A stretch of 64,000 bases of DNA from NCBI GenBank assembly GCA_902794095.1, contig CADBFZ010000001.1, positions 171,959-235,958 on the forward strand, in the 5' to 3' direction. Positions within the stretch are counted from its first letter, which is position 1. Every line of letters begins with the position of its first letter. A program made the translations under genes and the position numbers. The notes under the pieces were generated by a model. The model did not search any database. It had not been told where the DNA came from and saw nothing but the letters and a program-made list of their open reading frames with translations. Positions 1 to 8,395 of the stretch are shown here, piece by piece. The stretch comes from an uncultured Lachnospiraceae bacterium. GTDB taxonomy: Bacteria; Bacillota; Clostridia; Lachnospirales; Lachnospiraceae.

Positions 1-2
1 GT

Positions 3-572
3 TCATTTACTCTCATCCTTTACGATTTTACGAAGGAACAAATGCATATTGCCTTTGTATTCTTTCCTTCGAACTATTTCAAATCCGACGCTTTCAGTAT
101 AGCTGAAATCGCTTTTTTTGTCAGCCTCTATTATGATGAGTGTATCTCTGTCAACGTACTTCATGAAGGAAAGCTGTTTGAGGACGTTTTTCTCGTAATC
201 CTTCATGTAGGGTGCATCAATATGGATGATATCGATATGTTTCTCGTAGACGGACTGAAGACCTGCAACGGCATCCTGTTTGAGGATGACGGATTTATCG
301 GTCATTTTGGTAAATGCGACGTTCTCGGTGATGCATTTGATGGGTTCTTTACCGTTATCAATAAAATAAACTTTTGTAGCACCGCGGCTTAATGCTTCGA
401 TGCCGATCTGGCCGCTTCCTGCAAAGAGGTCGATCCAGACGGAACCGGGAACATCACCCTGAATTATGTTGAACAATGTCTCTTTAATTATGTCTTGAGT
501 CGGTCTTGTTATGTCTTCTCCCGCAGGAGTCTTTAAAGGCATAGATCTGCATTCGCCCGCAATTACTCTCAT
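3..572 (-). CDS. rsmD: 16S rRNA (guanine(966)-N2)-methyltransferase RsmD
   Basis: SAM-dependent methyltransferase expected to modify G966 of 16S rRNA in the assembling 30S subunit. The 189-residue length is normal for the family. The N-terminus MRVIAGECRS, the RPTQDIIKETLFNII segment, the SAM-binding loop IDLFAGSGQIGIEALSRGA (about residues 47-65) and the catalytic-loop motif IDAPY (about 117-121; DPPY in many homologues) are all visible. The start ATG has AAAGGA just upstream. It is the last gene of a minus-strand set after parE and parC, separated from parC by about 220 nt that hold a large palindrome. Coenzyme A genes often follow rsmD in relatives, but the window ends here. Confidence 0.93.
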   Translation of the reverse strand: MRVIAGECRSMPLKTPAGEDITRPTQDIIKETLFNIIQGDVPGSVWIDLFAGSGQIGIEALSRGATKVYFIDNGKEPIKCITENVAFTKMTDKSVILKQDAVAGLQSVYEKHIDIIHIDAPYMKDYEKNVLKQLSFMKYVDRDTLIIIEADKKSDFSYTESVGFEIVRRKEYKGNMHLFLRKIVKDESK

Positions 573-607
573 AAAATGGTCCTTTCAAACTAATTCAGGA
601 TGTATTG

Positions 608-780
608 AACGTTGTAATGTGTTTTTTGCGACATTTACCGTCTCACTTAGCAAGGCAAGTCGTTCATGATTGCTTCGAGGACTGTTTGAGCACCGCGAGT
701 TCCGCAGAAGCAATCAGCCTTTGAACGACGAAGGCGAGCTTAGTGAAGACGGTGCATGAGCAAAAAAACATTACACGTTT
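608..780. repeat. large imperfect intergenic palindrome (about 170 nt)
   Basis: The spacer between parC and rsmD folds on itself. The outer arms are AACGTTGTAATGT and ACATTACACGTTT. Next come ACCGTCT with its complement AGACGGT, then CGTTCA/TGATTGCTTC with GAAGCAATCAG/GAACG. The central loop carries GAGCACCGCGAGTTCCG. There is no open reading frame of note and no T-tract after the outer stem, so this is not a simple terminator. A second element of similar design sits between pta and ackA and shares the word ACTAAGCTCG. It is probably a dispersed non-coding repeat or an mRNA processing/stability hairpin. Confidence 0.7.
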
Positions 781-793
781 AATGCGTCCGTAA

Positions 794-3034
794 CTATGCC
801 TTGATCTTGGTTCCTTTAGATCCCCTGCCTAAAAGCTTGATGGAATTAAGGGAAATGGTCTTCGTACCGTATTCTATCATATTTTCAGATACGATATCGG
901 TAATGTATGCATTTTCGACTTTATCGGTATCGCCTAGTTTCATGCCTTTAACACCGGCCGCAGTCTTTTTCATCTCGGGAATTTCGGAGATGTTGAAGCG
1001 GATGAAATAGCCGTCTGCTGACTGAAGGATTACATTCTCTTCTGTTCTTACTTTACGGATGGCTACAATCTTATCGCCTTCATTAAGCTTGGTCGCTGTA
1101 ACCGTACGTCTGGAACTTACATCAAATTCGGGACCACAGGTTATCTTACACATTGATGCTGCGGTAACAAACAGATACTTTCCGAGAAGAACCGTTGAAA
1201 GATCCTCTGCATAAATGATCATGTCATCGGATGAATCGAAGTTTGTGATGTTATCAACGGGTACGCCCTTATCACGGAACTTGGACATGGGCAGGTCAAG
1301 CATCTTGATGGTATGCATCTGACCGTTTTCGGTAAATACAGCAATCCTACCGTTATTACGAACAGGCAGGCAGAACTTAATTTCTTCCGCAATAGCTTCT
1401 TTGTTTCTTTCGAAGGTTGCGGTATCGATCATCTTGCAGTATCCGAATCTGTCCATGAGGAAGTATACGTCCATTTCCTCAAATTCTTTTTCCTTGTAGA
1501 CAGCTTCCTCAGCGTTCTCGATTACAGTCTTACGCTTGCTGGTAAATTCCTTCTTAAGAGCCTCAAGATCGGTGATGATAACCTGGGTCATGGACTCTTT
1601 TCTATCGAGGATATCCTCGTAACGATAGATGTTTGCGAGGGTATTCTCATGGTCTTTGTTAAGAGCATCGATCTCAAGTCCGATCAAACGATACAGTCTC
1701 ATATCGAGGATGGCCTTAGCCTGACGCTCGGTAAAGAGAAGCTGTGAAGCCATGATTGAAGACTCTTTGGTCTTAAACTTGATTCCGTCGGTGATACCGC
1801 GAACAAGACAGTCTTCTGCCATCTTACGGTCACGGGATCCGCGGATGATCTCAATGATTAGGTCAATCAGGTTGCAAGCCTTGATAAGGCCTTCCTGAAT
1901 CTCCTTCTTATCCAGCTCCTTGGAAAGGAGGTTGTTATATTTTCTGGTGTTGATCTCGTACTGGAAATCTGCAATAGCTTTAAGGACGGCTCTGAGAGAC
2001 ATGGTTTCGGGTCTTCCGTCTTTGATAGCCAGCATATTCACACCGAAGGTATCTTCCAGATGCGTCTTCTTGTACAGAAGGTTAATGAAGTTCTCTGCAT
2101 CGGCATCTTTCTTAAGCTCGATTACGATGCGGATTCCCTCTTTGGAAGATTGATTGGAAATATCTACGATATCCTGAGTCTTCTTGGATTCGGAAAGGTT
2201 AGCAACTTCCTGAAGGAACTTACCGATTCCTGCTCCTACCATGGTGTAGGGAATCTCAGAGATTACAACATTCTGATGTCCGTTCTTAAGCTTCTCAACG
2301 GAAGCAACACCACGGATTCTTACCTTACCCTGTCCGGTCTCATAAATGTTCTTAAGATCATCTTTGTTGATGATAATTCCGCCGGTAGGGAAATCAGGTC
2401 CTTTGATGTATCTCATGAGCTCTCTTGTAGAAATCTCTTCATTCATAATGAATGCTTTGAGAGCATCAATTGTTTCACCGAAATTGTGAGGAGGGATATT
2501 AGTTGCCATACCGACAGCAATACCTTCGGATCCGTTGATCAAAAGGTTAGGGATACGGCAAGGAAGAACTTCGGGCTCCTTCTCGGTTTCATCGAAATTG
2601 GGAACGAAGTTAACGGTATCATTACCAAGCTCATCCAGGAAAGCCATCTGAGTGATCTTCTTAAGACGAGCCTCGGTGTATCTCATTGCAGCAGCGCCGT
2701 CACCTTCGATGGTACCAAAGTTACCGTGTCCGTCTACAAGAGGAAGTCCCTTCTTAAAATCCTGGCTCATTACAACGAGAGCTTCGTAAATGGATGAATC
2801 ACCGTGAGGGTGATATTTACCCATTGTATCTCCGACGATTCTCGCGCTCTTTCTGTAAGGCTTATCGTATGTGATTCCGAGTTCTCTCATATCATAAAGA
2901 GTACGTCTCTGAACGGGCTTAAGTCCGTCTCTAACATCGGGAAGTGCTCTTGATACGATAACGCTCATGGCATAGTCCACATAGGACCTTTGCATTTCCT
3001 CGGAATATTCTGTTTTGATTATCTTTTCTTCCAT
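794..3034 (-). CDS. parC: Type IIA DNA topoisomerase subunit A (topoisomerase IV ParC type)
   Basis: Breakage-reunion subunit that cleaves and rejoins DNA in partnership with the ATPase subunit encoded just upstream. The catalytic tyrosine is Y119 in [11 protein letters not shown]. The quinolone-determining region [15 protein letters not shown] has S80 and E84, the residues found in ParC. Length is 746 residues, shorter than typical GyrA. The C-terminal beta-pinwheel lacks a canonical GyrA box (QRRGGKG); FRDKGVP occupies a comparable place, which argues for decatenation rather than supercoiling. The start lies 28 nt after the parE stop codon, with only a weak ribosome site (AGGTAA). An atypical gyrase A is the alternative; finding a separate dnaA-linked gyrA elsewhere in the genome would settle it. 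Confidence 0.85.
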   Translation of the reverse strand: MEEKIIKTEYSEEMQRSYVDYAMSVIVSRALPDVRDGLKPVQRRTLYDMRELGITYDKPYRKSARIVGDTMGKYHPHGDSSIYEALVVMSQDFKKGLPLVDGHGNFGTIEGDGAAAMRYTEARLKKITQMAFLDELGNDTVNFVPNFDETEKEPEVLPCRIPNLLINGSEGIAVGMATNIPPHNFGETIDALKAFIMNEEISTRELMRYIKGPDFPTGGIIINKDDLKNIYETGQGKVRIRGVASVEKLKNGHQNVVISEIPYTMVGAGIGKFLQEVANLSESKKTQDIVDISNQSSKEGIRIVIELKKDADAENFINLLYKKTHLEDTFGVNMLAIKDGRPETMSLRAVLKAIADFQYEINTRKYNNLLSKELDKKEIQEGLIKACNLIDLIIEIIRGSRDRKMAEDCLVRGITDGIKFKTKESSIMASQLLFTERQAKAILDMRLYRLIGLEIDALNKDHENTLANIYRYEDILDRKESMTQVIITDLEALKKEFTSKRKTVIENAEEAVYKEKEFEEMDVYFLMDRFGYCKMIDTATFERNKEAIAEEIKFCLPVRNNGRIAVFTENGQMHTIKMLDLPMSKFRDKGVPVDNITNFDSSDDMIIYAEDLSTVLLGKYLFVTAASMCKITCGPEFDVSSRRTVTATKLNEGDKIVAIRKVRTEENVILQSADGYFIRFNISEIPEMKKTAAGVKGMKLGDTDKVENAYITDIVSENMIEYGTKTISLNSIKLLGRGSKGTKIKA

Positions 3035-3062
3035 AACATTACCTGTATGTTTATTTTATCGA

Positions 3063-4988
3063 TCAGATATCAAGATTAGCTGCGGTAGCATGCTCATAAA
3101 TGAAAGTCTTACGGGGAGGCACGTCGGTACCCATAAGAAGTTCGGTAGTCTCGGATGCCATTCTTGCATCTTCAATCTCTACGAGCTTAAGTCTTCTGGT
3201 CTTGGGATCGAGAGTGGTCTCCCAGAGCTGATCGGGATCCATCTCACCGAGACCTTTGTATCTCTGAAGAGTGAAAGGTCCTTTATGTTTAGCTCTGTAC
3301 TTCTCGAGAGCCTTGTCATCATAAAGATATTCCTCTTCTCCCTTTGAAGGCATTGCCTTGTAGAGAGGAGGCATTGCGATATAAATATGACCTTCGAAAA
3401 TAAGCTCCGGCATAAATCTATAGAAAAGAGTAAGGAGCAGCGTGGAGATGTGAGCACCGTCCACGTCCGCATCGGCCATTATTATGATCTTGTCATAACG
3501 AAGCTTGCTGATGTCGAAGTCGTTGCCGTAACCTTCGGAAAAACCACATCCGAAAGCATTGATCATTGTCTTGATCTCGGCATTTTCAAGTATCTTGTTA
3601 ATAGAAGCCTTCTCAACGTTAAGAATCTTACCTCTGATGGGAAGGATTGCCTGGAACATACGGTCACGGGCAGTCTTGGCAGAACCGCCTGCGGAATCTC
3701 CCTCTACGATAAAGATCTCACACTTATCTGCTTCCTTGGATACGCAGTTTGCAAGTTTTCCGTTTGAGTCAAAAGAGAACTTCTGCTTAGTAAGAAGATT
3801 GGTCTTAGCCTTCTCTTCTGCCTTTCTGATCTTCGCAGCTTTGTCAGCGCTTTCGATTACGGCTTTGAGAATATCAAGGTGTCTGTCGAAATATCTGACC
3901 ACCTCATCTCCGGTAACCTTGGCAACTGCCTTGGATGCATCCTGGTTATCAAGTTTGGTCTTAGTCTGGCCTTCGAAAGTGGGTGCGGGATGCTTGATGG
4001 AAACAACAGCAGTCATACCGTTTCTTACTTCGGTACCGGAATAGTTGGCATCCTTATCCTTCAGATTACCAAGCTGTCTTGCATAGGAATTGATGACAGT
4101 GGTGAACTGAGTTTTAAATCCGGTAAGATGCGTACCCCCTTCGGAGTTGTAAATATTATTACAGAAACCGAGTACGTTTTCGTGGAACTCGTTAACATAC
4201 TGGAATGCAATCTCAACCTGGATTCCCTCCGACTCACCGGAGATTGAAATGATCTCGGTTACGGGATCCTTCAGCTTATTGAGATCCTTTAAGAATCCGA
4301 CGATCCCTTCGGGCTCATGATATGTAACGGTGTCAGGCTCATCTCCTCTGACATCTTTATACTCGATGGTAAGACCGGGATTAAGATATGCAGTCTCATG
4401 AAGTCTGCTCTTAACCTCGTCTTCTTTAAATCTGGTTCTGTCAAAAATAGTATCGTCGGGAAGGAAGTTGATTGTAGTTCCGTGATCTCTTGTCTTACCC
4501 TGTGAAGGAAGCAGTCCGTCTACAAGCTCTACGATGGGCTCACCCTTTTCGTAGCTGTCCTTGTAGATGTTACCGTCTCTCTTAATGGTAATGTCGAATC
4601 TGGAAGAAAGAGCATTAACAACGGATGAACCTACGCCATGAAGACCACCACTGGTCTTGTAGGCGTTGTTGTCGAACTTACCGCCGGCATGAAGGGTTGT
4701 AAGAACAAGACGCTCTGCAGATATACCCTTCTCGTGGCGTCCTACGGGAATACCTCTTCCGTTATCGGATACGGTACATGATCCGTCTTTCTCCAAAGTG
4801 ACTTTGATGGTATCGCAAAATCCCGCGAGATGCTCATCCACGGAATTATCGACAATTTCATATATAAGATGATTCAGACCCTTGGTAGATACAGATCCGA
4901 TGTACATACCGGGACGGACTCTTACGGCTTCAAGACCTTCGAGTACCGTAATACTGCGCTCATCATAATTATCTTTTTTAGGTGCCAT
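3063..4988 (-). CDS. parE: Type IIA DNA topoisomerase subunit B (topoisomerase IV ParE type)
   Basis: ATPase subunit of a type II topoisomerase, forming an A2B2 enzyme with the following gene. The 641 residues contain the GHKL ATPase features EIVDNSVDEHLAGF, DNGRGIPVG and GGLHGVGSSVVNALS. A transducer domain follows, then the TOPRIM domain with EGDSAGGSA, the metal-binding DADVDGAHI and the end motif QRYKGLGEMDPDQLWETT. The start is set by AAGGAG seven bases upstream of ATG. A good vegetative promoter lies about 80 nt upstream. GyrB and ParE are hard to separate by sequence; the ParE call follows from the ParC-like partner and the absence of dnaA, dnaN and recF neighbours. Confidence 0.88.
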   Translation of the reverse strand: MAPKKDNYDERSITVLEGLEAVRVRPGMYIGSVSTKGLNHLIYEIVDNSVDEHLAGFCDTIKVTLEKDGSCTVSDNGRGIPVGRHEKGISAERLVLTTLHAGGKFDNNAYKTSGGLHGVGSSVVNALSSRFDITIKRDGNIYKDSYEKGEPIVELVDGLLPSQGKTRDHGTTINFLPDDTIFDRTRFKEDEVKSRLHETAYLNPGLTIEYKDVRGDEPDTVTYHEPEGIVGFLKDLNKLKDPVTEIISISGESEGIQVEIAFQYVNEFHENVLGFCNNIYNSEGGTHLTGFKTQFTTVINSYARQLGNLKDKDANYSGTEVRNGMTAVVSIKHPAPTFEGQTKTKLDNQDASKAVAKVTGDEVVRYFDRHLDILKAVIESADKAAKIRKAEEKAKTNLLTKQKFSFDSNGKLANCVSKEADKCEIFIVEGDSAGGSAKTARDRMFQAILPIRGKILNVEKASINKILENAEIKTMINAFGCGFSEGYGNDFDISKLRYDKIIIMADADVDGAHISTLLLTLFYRFMPELIFEGHIYIAMPPLYKAMPSKGEEEYLYDDKALEKYRAKHKGPFTLQRYKGLGEMDPDQLWETTLDPKTRRLKLVEIEDARMASETTELLMGTDVPPRKTFIYEHATAANLDI

Positions 4989-5027
4989 AAAAACTCCTTG
5001 TGAAATCAGACTTGCAGATAAACACTG

Positions 5028-5043
5028 TGTTTTACGTGAAACC
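5028..5043. other. parS-like 16-mer (candidate Spo0J/ParB site)
   Basis: TGTTTTACGTGAAACC matches the Bacillus-type parS consensus TGTTTCACGTGAAACA at 14 of 16 positions and keeps most of the dyad. It lies in the 5' untranslated region of parE. Only one near-match was noticed, and clustered parS sites near the origin would normally be expected, so this is tentative. Confidence 0.35.
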
Positions 5044-5069
5044 CCCGAACAATCGTTTGCAACTTCTAA

Positions 5070-5098
5070 ATTCTATCATAGATTTTGAAAAGTGACAA
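5070..5098 (-). promoter_or_regulatory. Promoter of parE-parC-rsmD
   Basis: Read on the minus strand, TTGTCA (5093-5098) and TAGAAT (5070-5075) are separated by 17 bp, each with five of six bases matching the sigma-A consensus. The -35 box abuts the T-tract of the degV terminator, and the transcript would have a 5' leader of about 75 nt. Confidence 0.65.
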
Positions 5099-5126
5099 CA
5101 AAAAATCCACTACATGTAGTGGATTT
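5094..5126 (-). terminator. Intrinsic terminator after degV
   Basis: A perfect 24-bp palindrome (5103-5126, arms AAATCCACTACA / TGTAGTGGATTT) is followed on the minus strand by a TTTTTT run. It lies 80 nt past the stop codon of the degV gene and separates it from parE. Confidence 0.8.
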
Positions 5127-5207
5127 AATGCCGCATGAAATATGAATTTTTTGATTCAATAACAATTGTTTTGCGTGAAATTTTTATGTTTTTAAACGAA
5201 TTTTCGC

Positions 5208-6074
5208 TCAGATTTTCTTGGAAACGGCAACTGCCAGAGCACCGGGTCCGATATGGCAGGAAATGGAAAGCGACAACGGTCTCATTACGATTTCATATCC
5301 GGGGAATACTTCAAGTAATTCCTGTTCAAACTGCTTAGCTGCCTCAAGTGAATCGGTGTAAGCAATCTCAAGATGAACATTATGACACTTATCGGTACAT
5401 CCGAATCTGCTCTCCATGTCATGCTTGATTGCTTTGATCATGATTTCTTTTCCGCCCTGGAACGTGCGGGTCTTGCTGTAAGAATCAAGCTTCTCGCCCT
5501 GGATCTGAAGAACGGGTTTGATTCTGAGAAGTGTCCCGATGGCAGCAGCTGCGGGAGTAAGTCTTCCCCCCTTTTTAAGATATTCAAGAGTATCTATCAT
5601 AATGTAGATACTGCTCTCGAATTTAACTCTCTCAAGTTCATCCTTAACCTGTCTGGCACTCAATCCCTTATCGATAAGTTCAAGTGCATCGAGGCAGGAC
5701 TGTCTGAGGGTCACTGAAATTCTCTGGTTATCTACAACCTGAACCTTATCATCGTAATGCTGAGCAAGAAGGTATGCGGATCCGCAGGAGCCGGAAAGTC
5801 CGCTGGACATGGGTATGTGAACAATCTCATCATATTCTTCGAGAAGTTTATCCCAAGTCTTCATAACTTCTTCAGGTGAAGGCTGGCTTGTATGAATCTC
5901 TTCTCCTCCCTTAAGTCTTTCGTAAAACTCTTCCTGTGTGAGTGTTACACCATCCAGAAATTCTTTACCGCCGATGAAAAACGGCATGGGAATAACGGTT
6001 ATACCGAGTTCTTTTCCTTCCTCAACAGACATGGAACTGTTGGTATCGGTAACAACTGCTATTTTTGAGCTCAT
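5208..6074 (-). CDS. DegV family fatty-acid-binding protein (FakB type)
   Basis: DegV/FakB proteins bind a fatty acid and present it to the kinase FakA for acyl-phosphate formation. The fold signatures are present: VVTDTNSSM near the N-terminus, the middle HIPMSSGLSGSCGSAYLLA segment, and a C-terminal HIGPGALAVAV that closes the lipid pocket. The chosen start is MSSKIAVV (288 residues) because GGAGG lies seven bases upstream of that ATG; an in-frame ATG 13 codons earlier lacks such a site. recG and then fakA lie upstream on the same strand, which supports a FakA-FakB partnership. The gene ends at a strong terminator. Confidence 0.88.
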   Translation of the reverse strand: MSSKIAVVTDTNSSMSVEEGKELGITVIPMPFFIGGKEFLDGVTLTQEEFYERLKGGEEIHTSQPSPEEVMKTWDKLLEEYDEIVHIPMSSGLSGSCGSAYLLAQHYDDKVQVVDNQRISVTLRQSCLDALELIDKGLSARQVKDELERVKFESSIYIMIDTLEYLKKGGRLTPAAAAIGTLLRIKPVLQIQGEKLDSYSKTRTFQGGKEIMIKAIKHDMESRFGCTDKCHNVHLEIAYTDSLEAAKQFEQELLEVFPGYEIVMRPLSLSISCHIGPGALAVAVSKKI

Positions 6075-6198
6075 TAGTTCTCCCTCCAAAGGTTGGTTGA
6101 CATAATATTTCAAGCATTATGTAACCATGTATTATGTAAACCGCTTTTTGGAGTCATATTTCGATCTCCAAACAGGTTTCGAACAATATTGTGCGTTA

Positions 6199-8277
6199 TT
6201 AAATGGTTCTGAAATCCAGGAAATTCTTGCCGTAAAACTCAGCTTCTTCCCTTATCAAAGCATTCTCGGGAGCATGCAGATTACGGTCTTTTTTGAGAAT
6301 TTCATCACAAAGATTTGAAGCTTCATTAAGAAGATCCGCATCCGCAAATACGTCGGCAATCTTAAAAGCAAAATCTCCGCTCTGTCTTACCCCGAACAAT
6401 TCGCCGGGACCTCTGGTTTTAAGATCATATGAAGCAATCTCAAATCCGTCAGTGGTCTTGGCAAGTATTCCCAGTCTTTCGGAAGTCTTCTCATCGCTCT
6501 TGGAAGTCATAAAGATCGCATAGCCCTGATCCTTACCTCTTCCTACTCTTCCTCTAAGCTGATGCAGCTGAGAAAGACCGAATCTCTCTGAATTTTCTAT
6601 CATCATAACGGTAGCGTTGGGAACGTTGATTCCTACTTCTATAACCGTTGTTGATATCAATATGTCTATATCTCCGGATGAAAAACGGTCCAGAATATTT
6701 TCTTTTTCCGAAGGTTTCATCTTGCCGTGAAGATATGAAATTCTGTATCTGTCGCCCAGAACCGATTGGAGCTCGTCGGAATAATCGACTACATTGCGAA
6801 GCTCTGTATCGGAGTCCTCATCGTCAGATGCTTCAACCATGGGACAGATGATATAAACCTGATGACCCTTGGCGACTTCATCTTTAATGAACTTATTGGC
6901 AGAGGGTCTGAATGACTCACCTACAACACAGCTCTTGATGGGGCTTCTTCCCTCGGGCATATCTTTAATGGTGGATATGCTAAGGTCGCCGTAAAGGACT
7001 ATTGCAAGTGTTCTGGGAATTGGCGTTGCACTCATTACAAGAATGTGAGGTCCTACGCCTTTGCCTGCCAGGGTTTCTCTTTGCCTTACACCAAATCTGT
7101 GTTGCTCATCGGTTACCACAAGTCCAAGATTCTTATATACAACCTTGTCCTGGATCAATGCGTGAGTTCCTATTATCAGGTTAGCTTCACCGCTTTCGAT
7201 CTCTTCGTAGATCTTACGCTTTCCCGCGGCACTTACTGAGCCTGTCAAAAGTACCGGTTTAAAAGGAAGACCGTACTTGATCGTCATATCGGAAATGGTC
7301 TTAAAATGCTGAGTTGCAAGGACTTCAGTGGGAGCCATGAAAGCACCCTGATATCCGTTTGCAACCGTATTAAGAAGACCAAGTATGGCAACTATCGTCT
7401 TACCGCTTCCTACGTCGCCCTGAACAAGTCTGTTCATTACGGTGTCGCCGCAAAGGTCAGTGATAATTTCCTTAATAGCTTTGTTTTGTCCCTTGGTAAG
7501 CTTATATGGAAGCTGCTCCAAAAGTCTTCCGACTTCGGCGGATTCAACCATGGGACATGTGTTGGGTGCGCCTTTAAGAAGCTCTTTATTTTTACGAAGA
7601 TACAGGATAAAAAAGAACAATTCATCAAATGAAAGTCTTCTTCTGCCCAGCAGGGATTCTTTCTCGTCTGCAGGCGAATGGATCATCCTGTAAGCTTCTC
7701 TTGAAGTGACAAGCTTCAAATTATTTCTGTATTCATCGGATAAATAATCATCCGTAAAATCAGCTTTTTTGAGGGCGGATTCTTCTGCCTTAACTACCGA
7801 AGAATTCTTCAGTCCTTTGGTCAGAGGATACATACACTGGAACTTACCCGAAAGCTCAGTATATTCGTCGTAGGCATATTTACGTGGCTGAACCAGAGTA
7901 AACTCTTTACCTGCCTTTTTAACGCGGCCTCTGAATACGTAATAACCGCCTTTGCTCACAGCCTTGGCCATGAAAGGCATGTTGAAATACTTGATAACCA
8001 TACTTCCTGTATCATCACTGACTTCAATGGGAAGAATGGTCATTTTATTCTTCACACGCCTGAGATTACCCACCATATCGACTTTTACACGTACGGCTGC
8101 AATCTCGTCATGCTGTAGTTCGGAGATTTTCTTAAGTCCACCGAATACAAGATATGTCCTCGGAAAATGGTTCAAAAGCTCGTAAATATTGGTAATTCCG
8201 AGGTTACTGAAGTATTCTGCTGTCTTGGGTCCGACGCCTTTAAGCTCGGAAACCGGAGTGTTCCAATTATTCAGCAT
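6199..8277 (-). CDS. recG: ATP-dependent DNA helicase RecG
   Basis: Branched-DNA translocase that regresses stalled forks and processes Holliday junctions and D-loops. The 692-residue length is typical. The N-terminal wedge/OB region carries LKGVGPKTAEYFSNLGI and the oligonucleotide-binding fold. The helicase core has Walker A GDVGSGKT, a DEQHRFG Walker B box, SATPIPRTLA, STTVIEVGINVPNA and the motif VI sequence QLHQLRGRVGRG. The annotated ATG has no clear ribosome site; a short upstream ORF overlaps it (see 8267-8311). The start is only about 20 nt after the fakA terminator hairpin. Confidence 0.95.
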   Translation of the reverse strand: MLNNWNTPVSELKGVGPKTAEYFSNLGITNIYELLNHFPRTYLVFGGLKKISELQHDEIAAVRVKVDMVGNLRRVKNKMTILPIEVSDDTGSMVIKYFNMPFMAKAVSKGGYYVFRGRVKKAGKEFTLVQPRKYAYDEYTELSGKFQCMYPLTKGLKNSSVVKAEESALKKADFTDDYLSDEYRNNLKLVTSREAYRMIHSPADEKESLLGRRRLSFDELFFFILYLRKNKELLKGAPNTCPMVESAEVGRLLEQLPYKLTKGQNKAIKEIITDLCGDTVMNRLVQGDVGSGKTIVAILGLLNTVANGYQGAFMAPTEVLATQHFKTISDMTIKYGLPFKPVLLTGSVSAAGKRKIYEEIESGEANLIIGTHALIQDKVVYKNLGLVVTDEQHRFGVRQRETLAGKGVGPHILVMSATPIPRTLAIVLYGDLSISTIKDMPEGRSPIKSCVVGESFRPSANKFIKDEVAKGHQVYIICPMVEASDDEDSDTELRNVVDYSDELQSVLGDRYRISYLHGKMKPSEKENILDRFSSGDIDILISTTVIEVGINVPNATVMMIENSERFGLSQLHQLRGRVGRGKDQGYAIFMTSKSDEKTSERLGILAKTTDGFEIASYDLKTRGPGELFGVRQSGDFAFKIADVFADADLLNEASNLCDEILKKDRNLHAPENALIREEAEFYGKNFLDFRTI

Positions 8278-8311
8278 TTCTTATTTTTATACAAATTAAA
8301 AGAAGGTTCAT
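8267..8311 (-). CDS. Candidate 14-codon upstream ORF overlapping the recG start
   Basis: On the minus strand an AAGAAGG ribosome site lies 7 nt before an ATG that opens MNLLLICIKIRNAE and then stops. The stop codon overlaps the first codons of recG. Since recG itself lacks a ribosome site, this mini-ORF could deliver ribosomes to recG by translational coupling. The ORF starts inside the terminator hairpin. There is no other support, so chance is possible. Confidence 0.3.
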   Translation of the reverse strand: MNLLLICIKIRNAE

Positions 8312-8326
8312 AATCGAACCTTCTTT
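8288..8326 (-). terminator. Intrinsic terminator after fakA
   Basis: An 11-bp perfect stem (AAAGAAGGTTC, 8316-8326 and 8299-8309) with a 6-nt loop is followed on the minus strand by a T-rich run. A recG promoter candidate reads into it from just upstream, so the same hairpin would also form at the 5' end of recG mRNA. Confidence 0.65.
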
Positions 8327-8329
8327 CAT

Positions 8330-8358
8330 ATAATATATACGTGTATATAGTTAAACAA
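8330..8358 (-). promoter_or_regulatory. Candidate recG promoter
   Basis: Minus-strand TTGTTT (8353-8358) and TATTAT (8330-8335) are spaced by 17 bp in the gap between fakA and recG. The -10 box is good and the -35 box is weak. Transcripts would start just before the terminator-like hairpin. Confidence 0.4.
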
Positions 8359-8395
8359 ACCACTTATTGAGTCAGACGCATATATAAGACAGGGT

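Noticed and set aside
608..780. Large palindrome as an intrinsic terminator of parC
   Set aside because: No T-tract follows the stem on the minus strand; the extended nested arms are unlike the compact terminators elsewhere in this window.
2060..2797. 245-residue plus-strand frame inside parC
   Set aside because: Antisense to a highly conserved topoisomerase core and without ribosome site or family features.
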